Below, piece by piece: positions 9,052 through 18,043 of a DNA stretch of 64,000 nucleotides. The stretch lies in the NCBI RefSeq assembly GCF_910592395.1, contig NC_088313.1, positions 8,560,501 through 8,624,500 of the forward strand. The letters are read 5' to 3'. Every line of letters starts with the position of its first letter. Within the stretch, counting starts at the first letter, position 1. Under the pieces are notes generated by a model. The model had not been told where the DNA came from, made no database searches, and was given only the letters and a program-made list of their open reading frames with translations. This stretch comes from Lineus longissimus (lineage: Eukaryota; Nemertea; Pilidiophora; Heteronemertea; Lineidae). A program made the translations under genes and the position numbers.

Positions 9052-10796
9052 CAGGGGTCCGCATGGATCAAGCCCCTGCTAACCGTACTTCTAGTAAACT
9101 ATGCGGACCCAATATGATTGATTTTATTTCGTGTATGGAAGGCGAACAGTTAGCGTCGACTACATCCAAAGAAGCGAAACCTGATAAGGTGCCTGTAAGA
9201 GTCGATAAAAATTTAGTTAATGGTAATGTGTCATCACCTGCAGCCAGGTTCCTCGATAACCCCGAACCTCCGGTGCACACAGGGAAGGTTAATGCCTCTA
9301 GTTCAAACCATTGTACAAACTCGTCTAAACAAACATTTTGTGAAGCAAACATGATTGTCCTACATATAGGTGGTGTTAAGTTTACAGCCTTGGTGGATAC
9401 TGGTGGGAGTCTATCACTTGTGAATGAATCCTTGTTGAGACATTGGGACCCACATTTTGATGTTCAGAAGTTGAGTAAGGGAGATTGTGTGAGTATACGT
9501 TCTGTGAGTGGCCAGGATATACCGTTGTTAGGTCGCGTACCTGTTAAGCTCCATTTCTCGGGATTCTCATTGACATTTCCATTTTATGTATGTAGAGAAG
9601 TGCCTATGGAGATGATATTAGGAGCTGATTTCTTAGAATTTGCTGGCGCTCGTTTAGATTACTCCCAACTCGCTCTGAATTTAGGCTCAATTGTCAGTAT
9701 TCCTCTCCAAAGGGGGAGGATTGCAGCTAATATTGCAGCAGTAATGTCTGCCAACCTGTTAGCTCCCAAACCAGACACCTTGTCACGTACTATATTAACA
9801 CAGCCCACAGAGGACACGGCTGCCACAATCTCTGTGACATATATTCCGGTTCACAGCGTCCCGGTTGAGACAGATTCACGTCTCAAAACTTTAATTAATA
9901 CAAACGACTCCAAGGCCAACCATATATCGGTAAGCTTCAAAGGGGATGCAGATGGAAGTACCCAGTCTGTACCTTCAGCAACCCTTCCTATTCCTCAACA
10001 GGACGAAGTGACAATGGCTATAAACGAGCAAGTGGAAATACTTTTTTCTCAGAAAGGCATAGATCCTTTATCCGACGAAAGACGCCAGCCACGCCCTAGT
10101 GGGATCGCTGAAATCAACGTTCATGCTAATACGGCTCTTGAACGGCCATCACTCCTAGATGAATACTTGGGGGAGGGACATGCCATTGATGATCCAACGC
10201 CAATCCTTTCGCCTTCTGCTCCATTTTCTAGTATAAGGTCCGAGGACACTGACATTTCAGAGCACCTCAACGCCACCGAGCCATTGGCAAGTTTAGACGC
10301 TAAGGACGACCCTGTTCTCGAGCCAGTGTCTACAACACACCTACAGACTCAACAGGCAACACATAGGGAGCCTAATGTCGCTCCCTTTACAACGCCAGCT
10401 TGCACTTCCGAAGTGTCGTCTTCGGGAGACTTGCCTTCATTTCACACTACCCGTCCGCCTGAGGGACAGGGTGAGGCTGAGATAAACCCTGCTGAGTGCG
10501 TTCGACCTCCAGAGTGGTATTCTTTATGTCCTATTCTAGCCAGCGTCGCCAACATTATTGATGGCACTGTTGGCGAAGAGGCCTTAGATGTTTTGATTGA
10601 TACAGGTGCCGGAATTTCGATTATTTCTTCTTCGTTTTGCGGTTCAAATGATCTCCTTCGCCTTCAATCAAAGAAACCTTCCAAAATGGCCGCTGCTCGA
10701 GCAGTTAACGGCAATACCATTGTGTTGGAAGCTATAATAGAAGTACCTCTGGTTATTGGTGACCGTCTGCTTTCAGGATATGTATATTGTAGATGA
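9039..10796 (+). CDS. pro: Protease region with two retropepsin domains
   Basis: Aspartic protease region expected to cleave Gag, Pro and Pol. The frame is open from 9039, is probably entered by -1 frameshifting and has its first ATG at 9063. Counting from that ATG, domain 1 has ALVDTGGS (catalytic Asp about residue 112) and ILGADFL (about 185), a complete retropepsin core. A Ser/Thr/Pro-rich linker of some 300 residues follows. Domain 2 starts with VLIDTGAGISII (Asp about 513). Its frame ends at a TGA (10794-10796), but its matching ILGMDFL is encoded in the next frame at about 10825-10845. Two retropepsin domains in one polyprotein are unusual, since retroviral proteases normally dimerise from a single copy. 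Confidence 0.88.
   Translation, partial: AFKLAGVRMDQAPANRTSSKLCGPNMIDFISCMEGEQLASTTSKEAKPDKVPVRVDKNLVNGNVSSPAARFLDNPEPPVHTGKVNASSSNHCTNSSKQTFCEANMIVLHIGGVKFTALVDTGGSLSLVNESLLRHWDPHFDVQKLSKGDCVSIRSVSGQDIPLLGRVPVKLHFSGFSLTFPFYVCREVPMEMILGADFLEFAGARLDYSQLALNLGSIVSIPLQRGRIAANIAAVMSANLLAPKPDTLSRTILTQPTEDTAATISVTYIPVHSVPVETDSRLKTLINTNDSKANHISVSFKGDADGSTQSVPSATLPIPQQDEVTMAINEQVEILFSQKGIDPLSDERRQPRPSGIAEINVHANTALERPSLLDEYLGEGHAIDDPTPILSPSAPFSSIRSEDTDISEHLNATEPLASLDAKDDPVLEPVSTTHLQTQQATHREPNVAPFTTPACTSEVSSSGDLPSFHTTRPPEGQGEAEINPAECVRPPEWYSLCPILASVANIIDGTVGEEALDVLIDTGAGISIISSSFCGSNDLLRLQSKKPSKMAAARAVNGNTIVLEAIIEVPLVIGDRLLSGYVYCR
9042..9110 (+). promoter_or_regulatory. -1 programmed ribosomal frameshift signal at the gag-protease junction
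   Basis: The heptamer TTTAAAC (9042-9048) sits in the gag frame as T-TTA-AAC, the canonical X-XXY-YYZ slippery form, directly before the gag TAG (9049-9051). After a 6-nt spacer, GGGTCCGCAT (9055-9064) is perfectly complementary to ATGCGGACCC (9101-9110), a 10-bp stem with a 36-nt loop. A competing or pseudoknot-forming pairing is TAGCAGGGG (9049-9057) with CCCCTGCTA (9073-9081). The -1 frame is open from 9039 and runs into the protease ORF, so the shift yields Gag-Pro. Confidence 0.85.
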
Positions 10797-10863
10797 GGTA
10801 TTACAGCAGCCAGTAATCTTAGGCATGGACTTCTTGAAGGGTCATCGTTGCAAGATTGATTAA

Positions 10864-13800
10864 GCTAATGAGGAGCTAATTATAGACGGCGATGCGCCTA
10901 TTACTCTCCGGGGAGTTGTAGACCTTCAAAGGATAATTAAGGTGTCCTTGACTGACAACACTATTATTCCTGCACGGTCTCAGGTACTGGTATATGCGAT
11001 AAGTAGGCCAAAGCCGCCAGGTGTCGTACAGGGCTTGGTTGAACACTCAGAGGCGTTTTACTTGAAATATGGTGTACAAGTTGCAAAATCACTCGTCGTT
11101 TGTAGCGAGGGTAAGATGCCTGTCAGCCTTCTCAACACCCAGGCTTCTGATATTCACCTCCCACGAGGAGTCACGGTGGCTACATTTACAGAGAGTCCAC
11201 TCTTAGAGGTTGTTACCCTGGTTGAGGACCCCCTGGATCTCACGGGAGATACAGATGACCCTGCCGCCAAAGAAAAACAAGGGGAAGACAATCGCCACCC
11301 AGTAGAAAAAGTTGATTTTTCTGCATGCAAACTTGATGAGTCTCAGAAGGCTGAGCTCCATACCCTACTTAGGCGTTTTCGTCACCTCTTTGTAGATAAG
11401 CCTGAAGACTTAGGCTGTTGTAAGCTCCTGGAACATGAAATAGATGTTCAAGGTCATCCCCCAATTCGGAGTCGGGCTTACAGGGTGTCTCCAGAACAAA
11501 GGGACGTTATAGAAGAGGAGGTCCAAAAGATGCACACCAAAGGTGTCATTCGCCCTAGTACTAGCCCGTGGAGTTCACCAATTGTCCTGGTCAAAAAGAG
11601 TAATGGGACTTGGCGTTTTTGTACGGACTTCAGAGCCCTTAATAAGGTCACAAGGGGGGACAGCATGCCCTTACCTCCCATCGAGCACGCGTTGTCCTTT
11701 GGCTTCTCCCGATCGTCTCCAACTATCTTCTCCACGCTGGACTTAGCCAGTGGCTTTTGGCAGTCAGTTTTGTCAGAGTCGAGTAAGCCTTATACAGCTT
11801 TTACGACCGGCTGGTCTCTCTGGGAGTACGAGCGCCTCCCATTCGGTTTAGCAAATGCTCCAGCTCATTTCCAGCGACATATGCAATTAGTGCTGTCGGG
11901 TCTATTATGGGTATCGACATTGGTGTACATTGATGATCTCATAATCTATAGCCCATCTTTTGAGCAGCATCTTGTGCATCTTCAACAAGTATTGGAACGT
12001 CTAGATAAGGCAGGTCTCAAACTTCACCCCGACAAATGTTACTTCGGTCAGTCGGAAGTCAAATACCTGGGGCATATAGTGTCGGCCGATGGTATATCCA
12101 TGAATCCAGAGAAATGCAGAGTCATCAATGATTTGAAACCCTGCACCTCTGTCAAGGAAATACGCTCATTTCTGGGTATAACAGGTTATTATCGGCGTTT
12201 CCTGAAGGACTACTCCAAGATAATCGCTCCCCTCACAAAGTTGTTGGCGAAGGGTGTTCCTTTTCTTTGGAGTTCAGAATGTGACAATGCAATGGCCACA
12301 CTTAAGATAATGTTGACTACGGAACCGGTCATGCTCGCATATCCGCGGGAAGACCTCACCTATTATCTTTACACTGATGCATGTAATGTGTCCATTGGTT
12401 CCCAACTTTGCCAGGAGGTAGATGGTGTTATGCGAACGATTTGTTTCGGGGGTCGATTGCTCACCGCGCCCGAACGCAATTATTGTGTTACCGAACTCGA
12501 ATGTCTTGCCTTGGTCATGGCCGTGAAGCGCTATAAGGTGTATCTGTCTTATAAATCCTTTGTGGCAGTTACCGACCATCGTTGTCTTTTATGGTTGATG
12601 AAATGTAAGGACAATAATCAACGCTTGCTTAGATGGTCACTGGCACTACAAGGCTACGATTTCACTATTAAGCATCAGAGTGGTCGCCTTCTCACGGTGG
12701 CGGATGGGTTGTCACGCATCCCCCATAACACGGATACGACTTCTGTCATGTCTCTGCATGCCGATAAAATAGATATGGAGTCAAAGCAACGTGCAGATCC
12801 GGAATTGTTGGCCCTCATACATTATCTTGAGGACGGGACACTTCCCGACGACAAACGTCAGGCCGCTCTAATTCAGAAGGTTGCCCACAGCTACTTTCTT
12901 GATAACAGCGGCGTCTTGAAGCGGATTGGCCAGGGTCAATCTCCACACAAAAGTGGGTTTTCGGAACAAATAGTGGTACCAAACACATTGAGAACAGAGC
13001 TTCTGATTTGGTCCCACGAAAGCCCAACTGCAGGACATTTTGGCAGAGATAGAACATATCTTAAACTTGCCGCTCGTTACTATTGGGATTCTATGCGCAA
13101 AGATGTAGAATCTTGGGTCAGGGGTTGTGTCTCCTGCCAGAGCCGCAAGACCCCTCCCGGTCTGAAGCGGGCACCTTTGCAGCCAATTCTCTCATCCGAA
13201 CCATGGGAACACCTTATCATGGACATCAAAGGTCCATTGATAACGACTCATCAAGGTCATAAGTACATCTTAGTGGTAATGGACCATTTCACCAAATTTG
13301 CCATTTGCACCGCTATGCATACCCAGACCTCCAAGGAAATTACCGATATCCTTTTCAAAGAAATAATTTGTAGATATGGGGCATTTCGGATGTTGCAGTC
13401 GGATATGGCAGCTGATTTCCTGAGCAAGCTCATCGCCGAGCTTTGTCGAATTTGTGGAATCTCGAAAGTACATTCCACGAGTTATCACCCTATGTCTAAA
13501 GGTTTGGTCGAACGTCTGAACAGGACACTGGCTACTGCTCTGTCCCTGTATATAGCAGACGACCAAAAAGACTGGGATGTCTACCTGCCGGGGGTGACAT
13601 GGGGTTACAACACTTCATGTTCCCAACAGAGTACCGCCTTTACACCTTATTATATGTTGTATGGCCGGCAGCCCTTACAGCTACAGGACATTGCACTCAC
13701 CCCTGCAGCTACCATACCCAAACCAATTAGAGAGCATCTAGCTACTGTGATTAAAAATTTAGAGATTGCACATGACATAGCTAGGACCAATCTGGAAAGA

Positions 13801-14436
13801 GCACGCAACCGGATGAAGGTTAAGTACGATGTAAAAACAGAGGAACCAGCATTTCAGGTTGGGGATATGGTGTGGTTATATGTCCCCAGGGTTAAGGTCG
13901 GACTGTCCAAGTCATTGGGTCAATTTTGGACCGGCCCCTACTACATTGTAGAAAAGGTTACAAAGCTTAACTTCAAAATTCGGACCTGGGACAACCGAAA
14001 GGTGCCCCAAGTCGTTCATTCGAACAGACTCAAGATGTTTCACCATGAAAGTAGACATCAGATACCAGTACCGCTCCTCGCTGAAGGGGATGAGGACGAG
14101 GCCAACCAAGTCTCAGAAGAATTCATTAACCCAGATCATCTGCATGAAATTGCCGACCAACCTCCCCCAGGGGACATAGGGGACGACAACGATATTTCCC
14201 CGGCAGCAGAGGGGGTCGCAGAAAATGATGAATTAACGGACAGTGATCACGATATATACACTGCTGAGAAGATACTCAGAACCCGTGTTAGGAGGGGGAA
14301 AATCGAATACTTGGTTAAATGGGAAGGTTATCCTGATGCAGACAGCACTTGGGAACCAGAACATCATATATTCGACAAAACTCTCATCACAGAGTTTGAA
14401 GGTGGTCCGGGGAAACGGACCCAGAGGGTTGCATAG
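10864..14436 (+). CDS. pol: Pol: reverse transcriptase, RNase H, integrase with chromodomain
   Basis: Replicates and integrates the element. The frame opens after a TAA at 10861-10863. Counting residues from 10942: RT with LASGFWQ and YIDD (329-332); RNase H with YTDACNVS, TELECLAL and VTDHRCLLWL; integrase zinc region (H-H...CVSCQ), then catalytic Asp in MDIKGPL, Asp in LQSDMAADF and Glu in GLVERLN with DD35E spacing; a GPYYIV (GPY/F) module; and a chromodomain (IEYLVKWEGYPDADSTWEP) at about 1105-1153. The chromodomain marks a chromovirus, a group that targets integration to marked chromatin and normally lacks env. Upstream, the end of protease domain 2 lies in this frame, separated by the TAA at 10861 and a frame change near 10777. 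All RT and integrase catalytic residues are intact. Confidence 0.93.
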   Translation, partial: ANEELIIDGDAPITLRGVVDLQRIIKVSLTDNTIIPARSQVLVYAISRPKPPGVVQGLVEHSEAFYLKYGVQVAKSLVVCSEGKMPVSLLNTQASDIHLPRGVTVATFTESPLLEVVTLVEDPLDLTGDTDDPAAKEKQGEDNRHPVEKVDFSACKLDESQKAELHTLLRRFRHLFVDKPEDLGCCKLLEHEIDVQGHPPIRSRAYRVSPEQRDVIEEEVQKMHTKGVIRPSTSPWSSPIVLVKKSNGTWRFCTDFRALNKVTRGDSMPLPPIEHALSFGFSRSSPTIFSTLDLASGFWQSVLSESSKPYTAFTTGWSLWEYERLPFGLANAPAHFQRHMQLVLSGLLWVSTLVYIDDLIIYSPSFEQHLVHLQQVLERLDKAGLKLHPDKCYFGQSEVKYLGHIVSADGISMNPEKCRVINDLKPCTSVKEIRSFLGITGYYRRFLKDYSKIIAPLTKLLAKGVPFLWSSECDNAMATLKIMLTTEPVMLAYPREDLTYYLYTDACNVSIGSQLCQEVDGVMRTICFGGRLLTAPERNYCVTELECLALVMAVKRYKVYLSYKSFVAVTDHRCLLWLMKCKDNNQRLLRWSLALQGYDFTIKHQSGRLLTVADGLSRIPHNTDTTSVMSLHADKIDMESKQRADPELLALIHYLEDGTLPDDKRQAALIQKVAHSYFLDNSGVLKRIGQGQSPHKSGFSEQIVVPNTLRTELLIWSHESPTAGHFGRDRTYLKLAARYYWDSMRKDVESWVRGCVSCQSRKTPPGLKRAPLQPILSSEPWEHLIMDIKGPLITTHQGHKYILVVMDHFTKFAICTAMHTQTSKEITDILFKEIICRYGAFRMLQSDMAADFLSKLIAELCRICGISKVHSTSYHPMSKGLVERLNRTLATALSLYIADDQKDWDVYLPGVTWGYNTSCSQQSTAFTPYYMLYGRQPLQLQDIALTPAATIPKPIREHLATVIKNLEIAHDIARTNLERARNRMKVKYDVKTEEPAFQVGDMVWLYVPRVKVGLSKSLGQFWTGPYYIVEKVTKLNFKIRTWDNRKVPQVVHSNRLKMFHHESRHQIPVPLLAEGDEDEANQVSEEFINPDHLHEIADQPPPGDIGDDNDISPAAEGVAENDELTDSDHDIYTAEKILRTRVRRGKIEYLVKWEGYPDADSTWEPEHHIFDKTLITEFEGGPGKRTQRVA

Positions 14437-14437
14437 G

Positions 14438-14457
14438 TTTTGCTTCTATCATTTCAG
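14438..14457 (+). promoter_or_regulatory. Candidate splice acceptor for env mRNA
   Basis: A pyrimidine-rich run TTTTGCTTCTATCATTTCAG ends at 14457, just after the pol stop and 73 nt before the env ATG. Position and strength suit a spliced env RNA from the LTR donor. Confidence 0.6.
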
Positions 14458-14530
14458 GGCTCAAGCATACCTGGGGGAGGCGTTTTCCAACACGAGAGCT
14501 GTCTGTAAAGAACAGAGCTACGACTAGACG

Positions 14531-17050
14531 ATGCGCGTGTCCGCCATAATTGGGTGGCTAGCCATAACCTCGGTGGCTACCCAGGCTGCCAAAACAACAA
14601 TCGTAAGAGCGAATTACGGGGTGGCCATGCACCGCACTTCCACCGCTAACTTGGCGTCATCCTCGTGGAGCCACACTTTCGTCGTTCCATTTCTCCAAGA
14701 GCCGGCAGACCCAGAGGACTTCGATGTACCGTGCCAGAGACTCCCAGAAGACGCAGCAGTTGACATCTGCACAGAGATGACCACCACCGCTCGAGCCTTC
14801 CTGGTGGCACAGACGAGAGTCATTGCCGAAATCAGACAGAACATGGCTCTGGTCAAGACACTCATCCCGGGTCGTATTACCAATCGGCCAGCCCGAGGTA
14901 TTTTTAATTTTGCAGGACAGATCATGAAGACCCTCTATGGTGTGGCGACGGAAGATGACGTAGCCAAACTGCAGAGCAATTTAGATGCTTATCACCAGGA
15001 AGCCCAACTCACAGCCAATGAAGTAAAGAAGACGGAGAAAACCTTGGGATCCTTCATGAACTTGACGGACGAGCGAATTAGTGCAGCCGTCGAGGGTATA
15101 GCCGACAACCAGAAGAAGCTTGGTGAACTGTTCCAGGAAGCGGGTAATACTAATCTCCGCCTTGACCACTTAGAAGTCTCTGTCAGGGTACTTTTGTTGC
15201 TTAACCGCAACATGGCAGACACTATGCTTACCCTGCAGCTGTTGCATATGACTACAGAGTCATGGATTCAGGGCATCCAGACCCTGCTAGAAGGTTACCT
15301 CCCAGTTCAGATTGTATCCCATCACAAAGTGAAGGACGTACTAGAACACATACGATCCCAGCTAGCATCCGACTCCGGTTTGGCGACATATGCCATAGCT
15401 CATCCCTCGGTCTCCTACTATTATCAGGCCAAGGACTTACTGTTTAGTCAAGATGAGCACAATTTATACATTACCATAAAAATACCCATCACCGCCGTCG
15501 CAGCCTCGATCGATGTGTACAGCGTAATGGCCTTAGCAGTCCCTTTGAATGCGACTACCCGCTTTAATTCAACCAAGATAGTTAATTTGCCACATTACTT
15601 TGGCATCACTCGGGATGGTCAGTACTATGCCGAGTTTGATTATGACCTGTATTCCTCGTGTGTGGGGGACGATATCAAGCTATGCCCCTCAATGATCAGC
15701 GTACGTGCGAGGACCTCATTGACCTGCCTCGCGGCAATCTTTTTCGACCTTCCGTCCACCGTACATGACGTGTGCGAAATCCGGTATATCAATGCCCCGC
15801 TTTATGAAGGCGCAATCTCATTGGGACCAAATCAGTACCTCGTCAGTGGTGGAGCAGATGAGTCCTGGGCAATGATTTGCCCCAGCCAGTCTCCGAAAAC
15901 TATTCCCTCCTGCTCCTTTTGCATTGTCAAATTAAATTGTGAGTGTGGTCTCTCTGCCTCTACTTGGAAGATATTTGCTACTGCCCAACAATGCAAAACG
16001 GAACACGAACAACGGCTAACCATGCTCCATACTGCTAATCTCCCAGTTCTCCACGCATTATACAATAAGGAGGACGTCGCCAAAATCCGGGGTACCACTG
16101 CCTTTAAGGAGCCCCTCAAGGTAAGGTTGCCCTCTTTCAACATACACTCAAAAAACTGGAGTACTGTGGTTGAGAAGGATAGATCCTTTTCGCTAGACTT
16201 CAAGCGCATGGCGGCAAGCCTTAAGAAGTCAGAAGCTGTATATGCGTCCAAGAGTGACGAACTATTGGCCCAGGCAGATGCTCACTCCATCTTCCCCCGT
16301 ACCTCTGAAGTTGGCGTCGGAACACTGGTATGGCGGTTAGTCAATTCCGTCCTCGCAGTTGCAGCTTTGATCTTAGGCGGCTATCTGTGGTGTCGTAGCA
16401 AGACTTCTGCTGTTGCACTGGCGACTTCAGCTATTCCCCTTGTTCGTTCATTTGCCCACATCACTAATGACAGTTTCTCCTTACAGATCGAGGAGCAAGA
16501 ACAAGAATTAAAACGCGAAATTGACACGATCTTCTCTTTTGAACAATGGTTGTTGGTACTATTGTGCGCACTCGTGGTGCTACTGACAGGTTATAAGGTT
16601 GTTAGGACGCTGGTCCGGCTTCTCAGGTCACGCTATGGGACGATCAATTTCGGGACCTTTACAGATAGCAAGACCTGGGTGGTTTTGGAGGTCGTCACTG
16701 TGAATGCATCAGCCAAGCTATGGGTTATGCCTATAGTTGGTCACCCCCTATCGTACGAATTTCTTGGCAACCTGGACGACCATTTTTCAATGAGCATCAT
16801 CCTCACGAGAACGTGTCCACCTCAAAGCGTGTTGTTGGGATGGCCCCGTGAGGCCTGCCTCCGCCAGCGCACCACTGGAGAAGAGTTACGCCTGCCACGG
16901 ACCCTCTCAATAGTCACCTTCACACCGGGCCAGTTGTCTACCCTTCTGAAAGACGACTATACGTGTGCCTTGTATTTAAGCCACCAGGGTTATAACTATC
17001 CGCTGACAATTACATCCAGGCGTGAACAACCGACTGCTCCGCCGTATTAA
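14531..17050 (+). CDS. env: Envelope glycoprotein of the baculovirus-F/errantivirus type
   Basis: Probable membrane fusion protein, 839 aa, starting at ATG 14531. Residues 1-19 form a signal peptide. A furin-type site RPAR (119-122) is followed directly by GIFNFAGQIMKTLYG, closely resembling the cleavage and fusion-peptide region of insect errantivirus Env and baculovirus F proteins. A long helical, coiled-coil region spans about 140-220, then a Cys-rich ectodomain (about 377-490). A first membrane span lies at about 598-620, a second hydrophobic span at about 671-690, and about 150 residues follow it. The protein ends PTAPPY, containing a PTAP late-domain motif. No stop or frame lesion is visible. 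An acceptor at 14457 suggests expression from a spliced RNA. Confidence 0.85.
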   Translation: MRVSAIIGWLAITSVATQAAKTTIVRANYGVAMHRTSTANLASSSWSHTFVVPFLQEPADPEDFDVPCQRLPEDAAVDICTEMTTTARAFLVAQTRVIAEIRQNMALVKTLIPGRITNRPARGIFNFAGQIMKTLYGVATEDDVAKLQSNLDAYHQEAQLTANEVKKTEKTLGSFMNLTDERISAAVEGIADNQKKLGELFQEAGNTNLRLDHLEVSVRVLLLLNRNMADTMLTLQLLHMTTESWIQGIQTLLEGYLPVQIVSHHKVKDVLEHIRSQLASDSGLATYAIAHPSVSYYYQAKDLLFSQDEHNLYITIKIPITAVAASIDVYSVMALAVPLNATTRFNSTKIVNLPHYFGITRDGQYYAEFDYDLYSSCVGDDIKLCPSMISVRARTSLTCLAAIFFDLPSTVHDVCEIRYINAPLYEGAISLGPNQYLVSGGADESWAMICPSQSPKTIPSCSFCIVKLNCECGLSASTWKIFATAQQCKTEHEQRLTMLHTANLPVLHALYNKEDVAKIRGTTAFKEPLKVRLPSFNIHSKNWSTVVEKDRSFSLDFKRMAASLKKSEAVYASKSDELLAQADAHSIFPRTSEVGVGTLVWRLVNSVLAVAALILGGYLWCRSKTSAVALATSAIPLVRSFAHITNDSFSLQIEEQEQELKREIDTIFSFEQWLLVLLCALVVLLTGYKVVRTLVRLLRSRYGTINFGTFTDSKTWVVLEVVTVNASAKLWVMPIVGHPLSYEFLGNLDDHFSMSIILTRTCPPQSVLLGWPREACLRQRTTGEELRLPRTLSIVTFTPGQLSTLLKDDYTCALYLSHQGYNYPLTITSRREQPTAPPY

Positions 17051-17062
17051 GTGAGCAGACGT

Positions 17063-17082
17063 CATTACCCCTCCCATTTCAG
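17063..17082 (+). promoter_or_regulatory. Candidate splice acceptor directly before an accessory ATG
   Basis: ATTACCCCTCCCATTTCAG is followed immediately by ATG at 17083. The acceptor-ATG fusion is shared with the sites at 17163 and 18043. Confidence 0.6.
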
Positions 17083-17964
17083 ATGAGACGCTTCTCTACC
17101 GACCATACGCCTCGGTTTCTCCCAAATATCCAGCTCAGCATCCATTTTCTTTGCTCATTTCAGATGCCGGTAGAACCGCTCCATATCTGTGCTTCGATCG
17201 CACAGTTTGTTCACCTGTTGCAAGTCTTTCCCCCGCTTGGGCGGGATAGCCGCCTCACCAAGACGTAGTGGGGCGCGGAGGTGTCTCCACTCCCGTGGAC
17301 TCTAGCCACTGTGGTACCCAACGACTTCTATTTTGACCTGCTGCGGCACATGCTGGTTTTTAAGGAGGATTGGTTTAGCCATCCTGCCTGGAAGTCATTC
17401 GTCAAGCAGCATCCGACTCTAAACTATTATGTCTACCTCGCTTATTATTTTGACTTTCCGCCCCTAATCACGGCTGTTCTAGTCGAATTTCCTCGTGCCG
17501 AGATTGTGGTGGAAGTTTTCAATCTTTGCCCAAAGGGTCATTCTCTTAGAGGTATTGTCGCTGCCAACGTCCAGCAAGTATATGGCGCCGATCCAGAAAC
17601 TTTAGACTTGGCGCATGCGGCCTGTGACGACCAACATGAACCACGCGTAGTTGCCATACTACGATTTTTCGATATCTACCGTGCTGGAATATATGCTTTT
17701 TGGAATGCGTCCTGGGCACATGACTTCTGTCCGCTTTGTGACAAACGGCTGCCCCGCAACTGCCCAGTTGTAGCAGCCTATTCGCCGGTACACCTCATGC
17801 AATGTGGACATATCGCCCATCGTGCATGCACGGCTACGGGTATAATGGAGGTATTAACATATGAATGCCCCTATTGCCAACTCAGCCGTGCAGACCCGGA
17901 CTCAATGTCCCTTTTGCCATTCGACACTGCTGTTCCAGATCACCATGACGACGAACTGGCATAA
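17083..17964 (+). CDS. Accessory ORF 1: RING-H2 protein with an in-frame TAG
   Basis: One reading frame runs from ATG 17083 (or 17164) to 17964, interrupted only by TAG at 17266-17268. The downstream part (about 227 codons from 17281) is mostly helical and ends with a RING-H2 zinc module: CPLC, then CGHIAHRAC, then CPYC (DNA about 17726-17875), in the order C-C-C-H-H-C-C-C. RING-H2 domains usually act as E3 ubiquitin ligases, so a role in degrading host restriction factors or in budding is possible (inference). Each ATG follows a splice acceptor. The TAG may be a recent mutation, a sequencing error or a readthrough codon. The absence of other stops on both sides argues that the whole frame was recently coding. 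Confidence 0.65.
17144..17163 (+). promoter_or_regulatory. Second candidate acceptor directly before an in-frame ATG
   Basis: TTTTCTTTGCTCATTTCAG precedes ATG at 17164, in the same frame as the ATG at 17083. Alternative use would give two N-termini of the same accessory protein. Confidence 0.6.
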
Positions 17965-18023
17965 AGCCACTTGCCACGATGTTACCGTACTGTATCTATA
18001 CCCAGTAAAAAAATACTCTACTT

Positions 18024-18043
18024 CCCCTCTTCTGTCGTTCCAG
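18024..18043 (+). promoter_or_regulatory. Candidate splice acceptor directly before accessory ORF 2
   Basis: TTCCCCTCTTCTGTCGTTCCAG ends at 18043, and ATG of the next ORF is at 18044. It has the strongest pyrimidine tract of the four. Confidence 0.65.

Noticed and set aside
10797-10941. An intron joining protease to RT
   Set aside because: No consensus GT-AG pair removes both the frame change and the TAA while keeping the second protease signature, which is itself encoded in this interval.
12274-13566. Several minus-strand frames inside pol
   Set aside because: Antisense of a well-supported RT-integrase gene, with no motifs.
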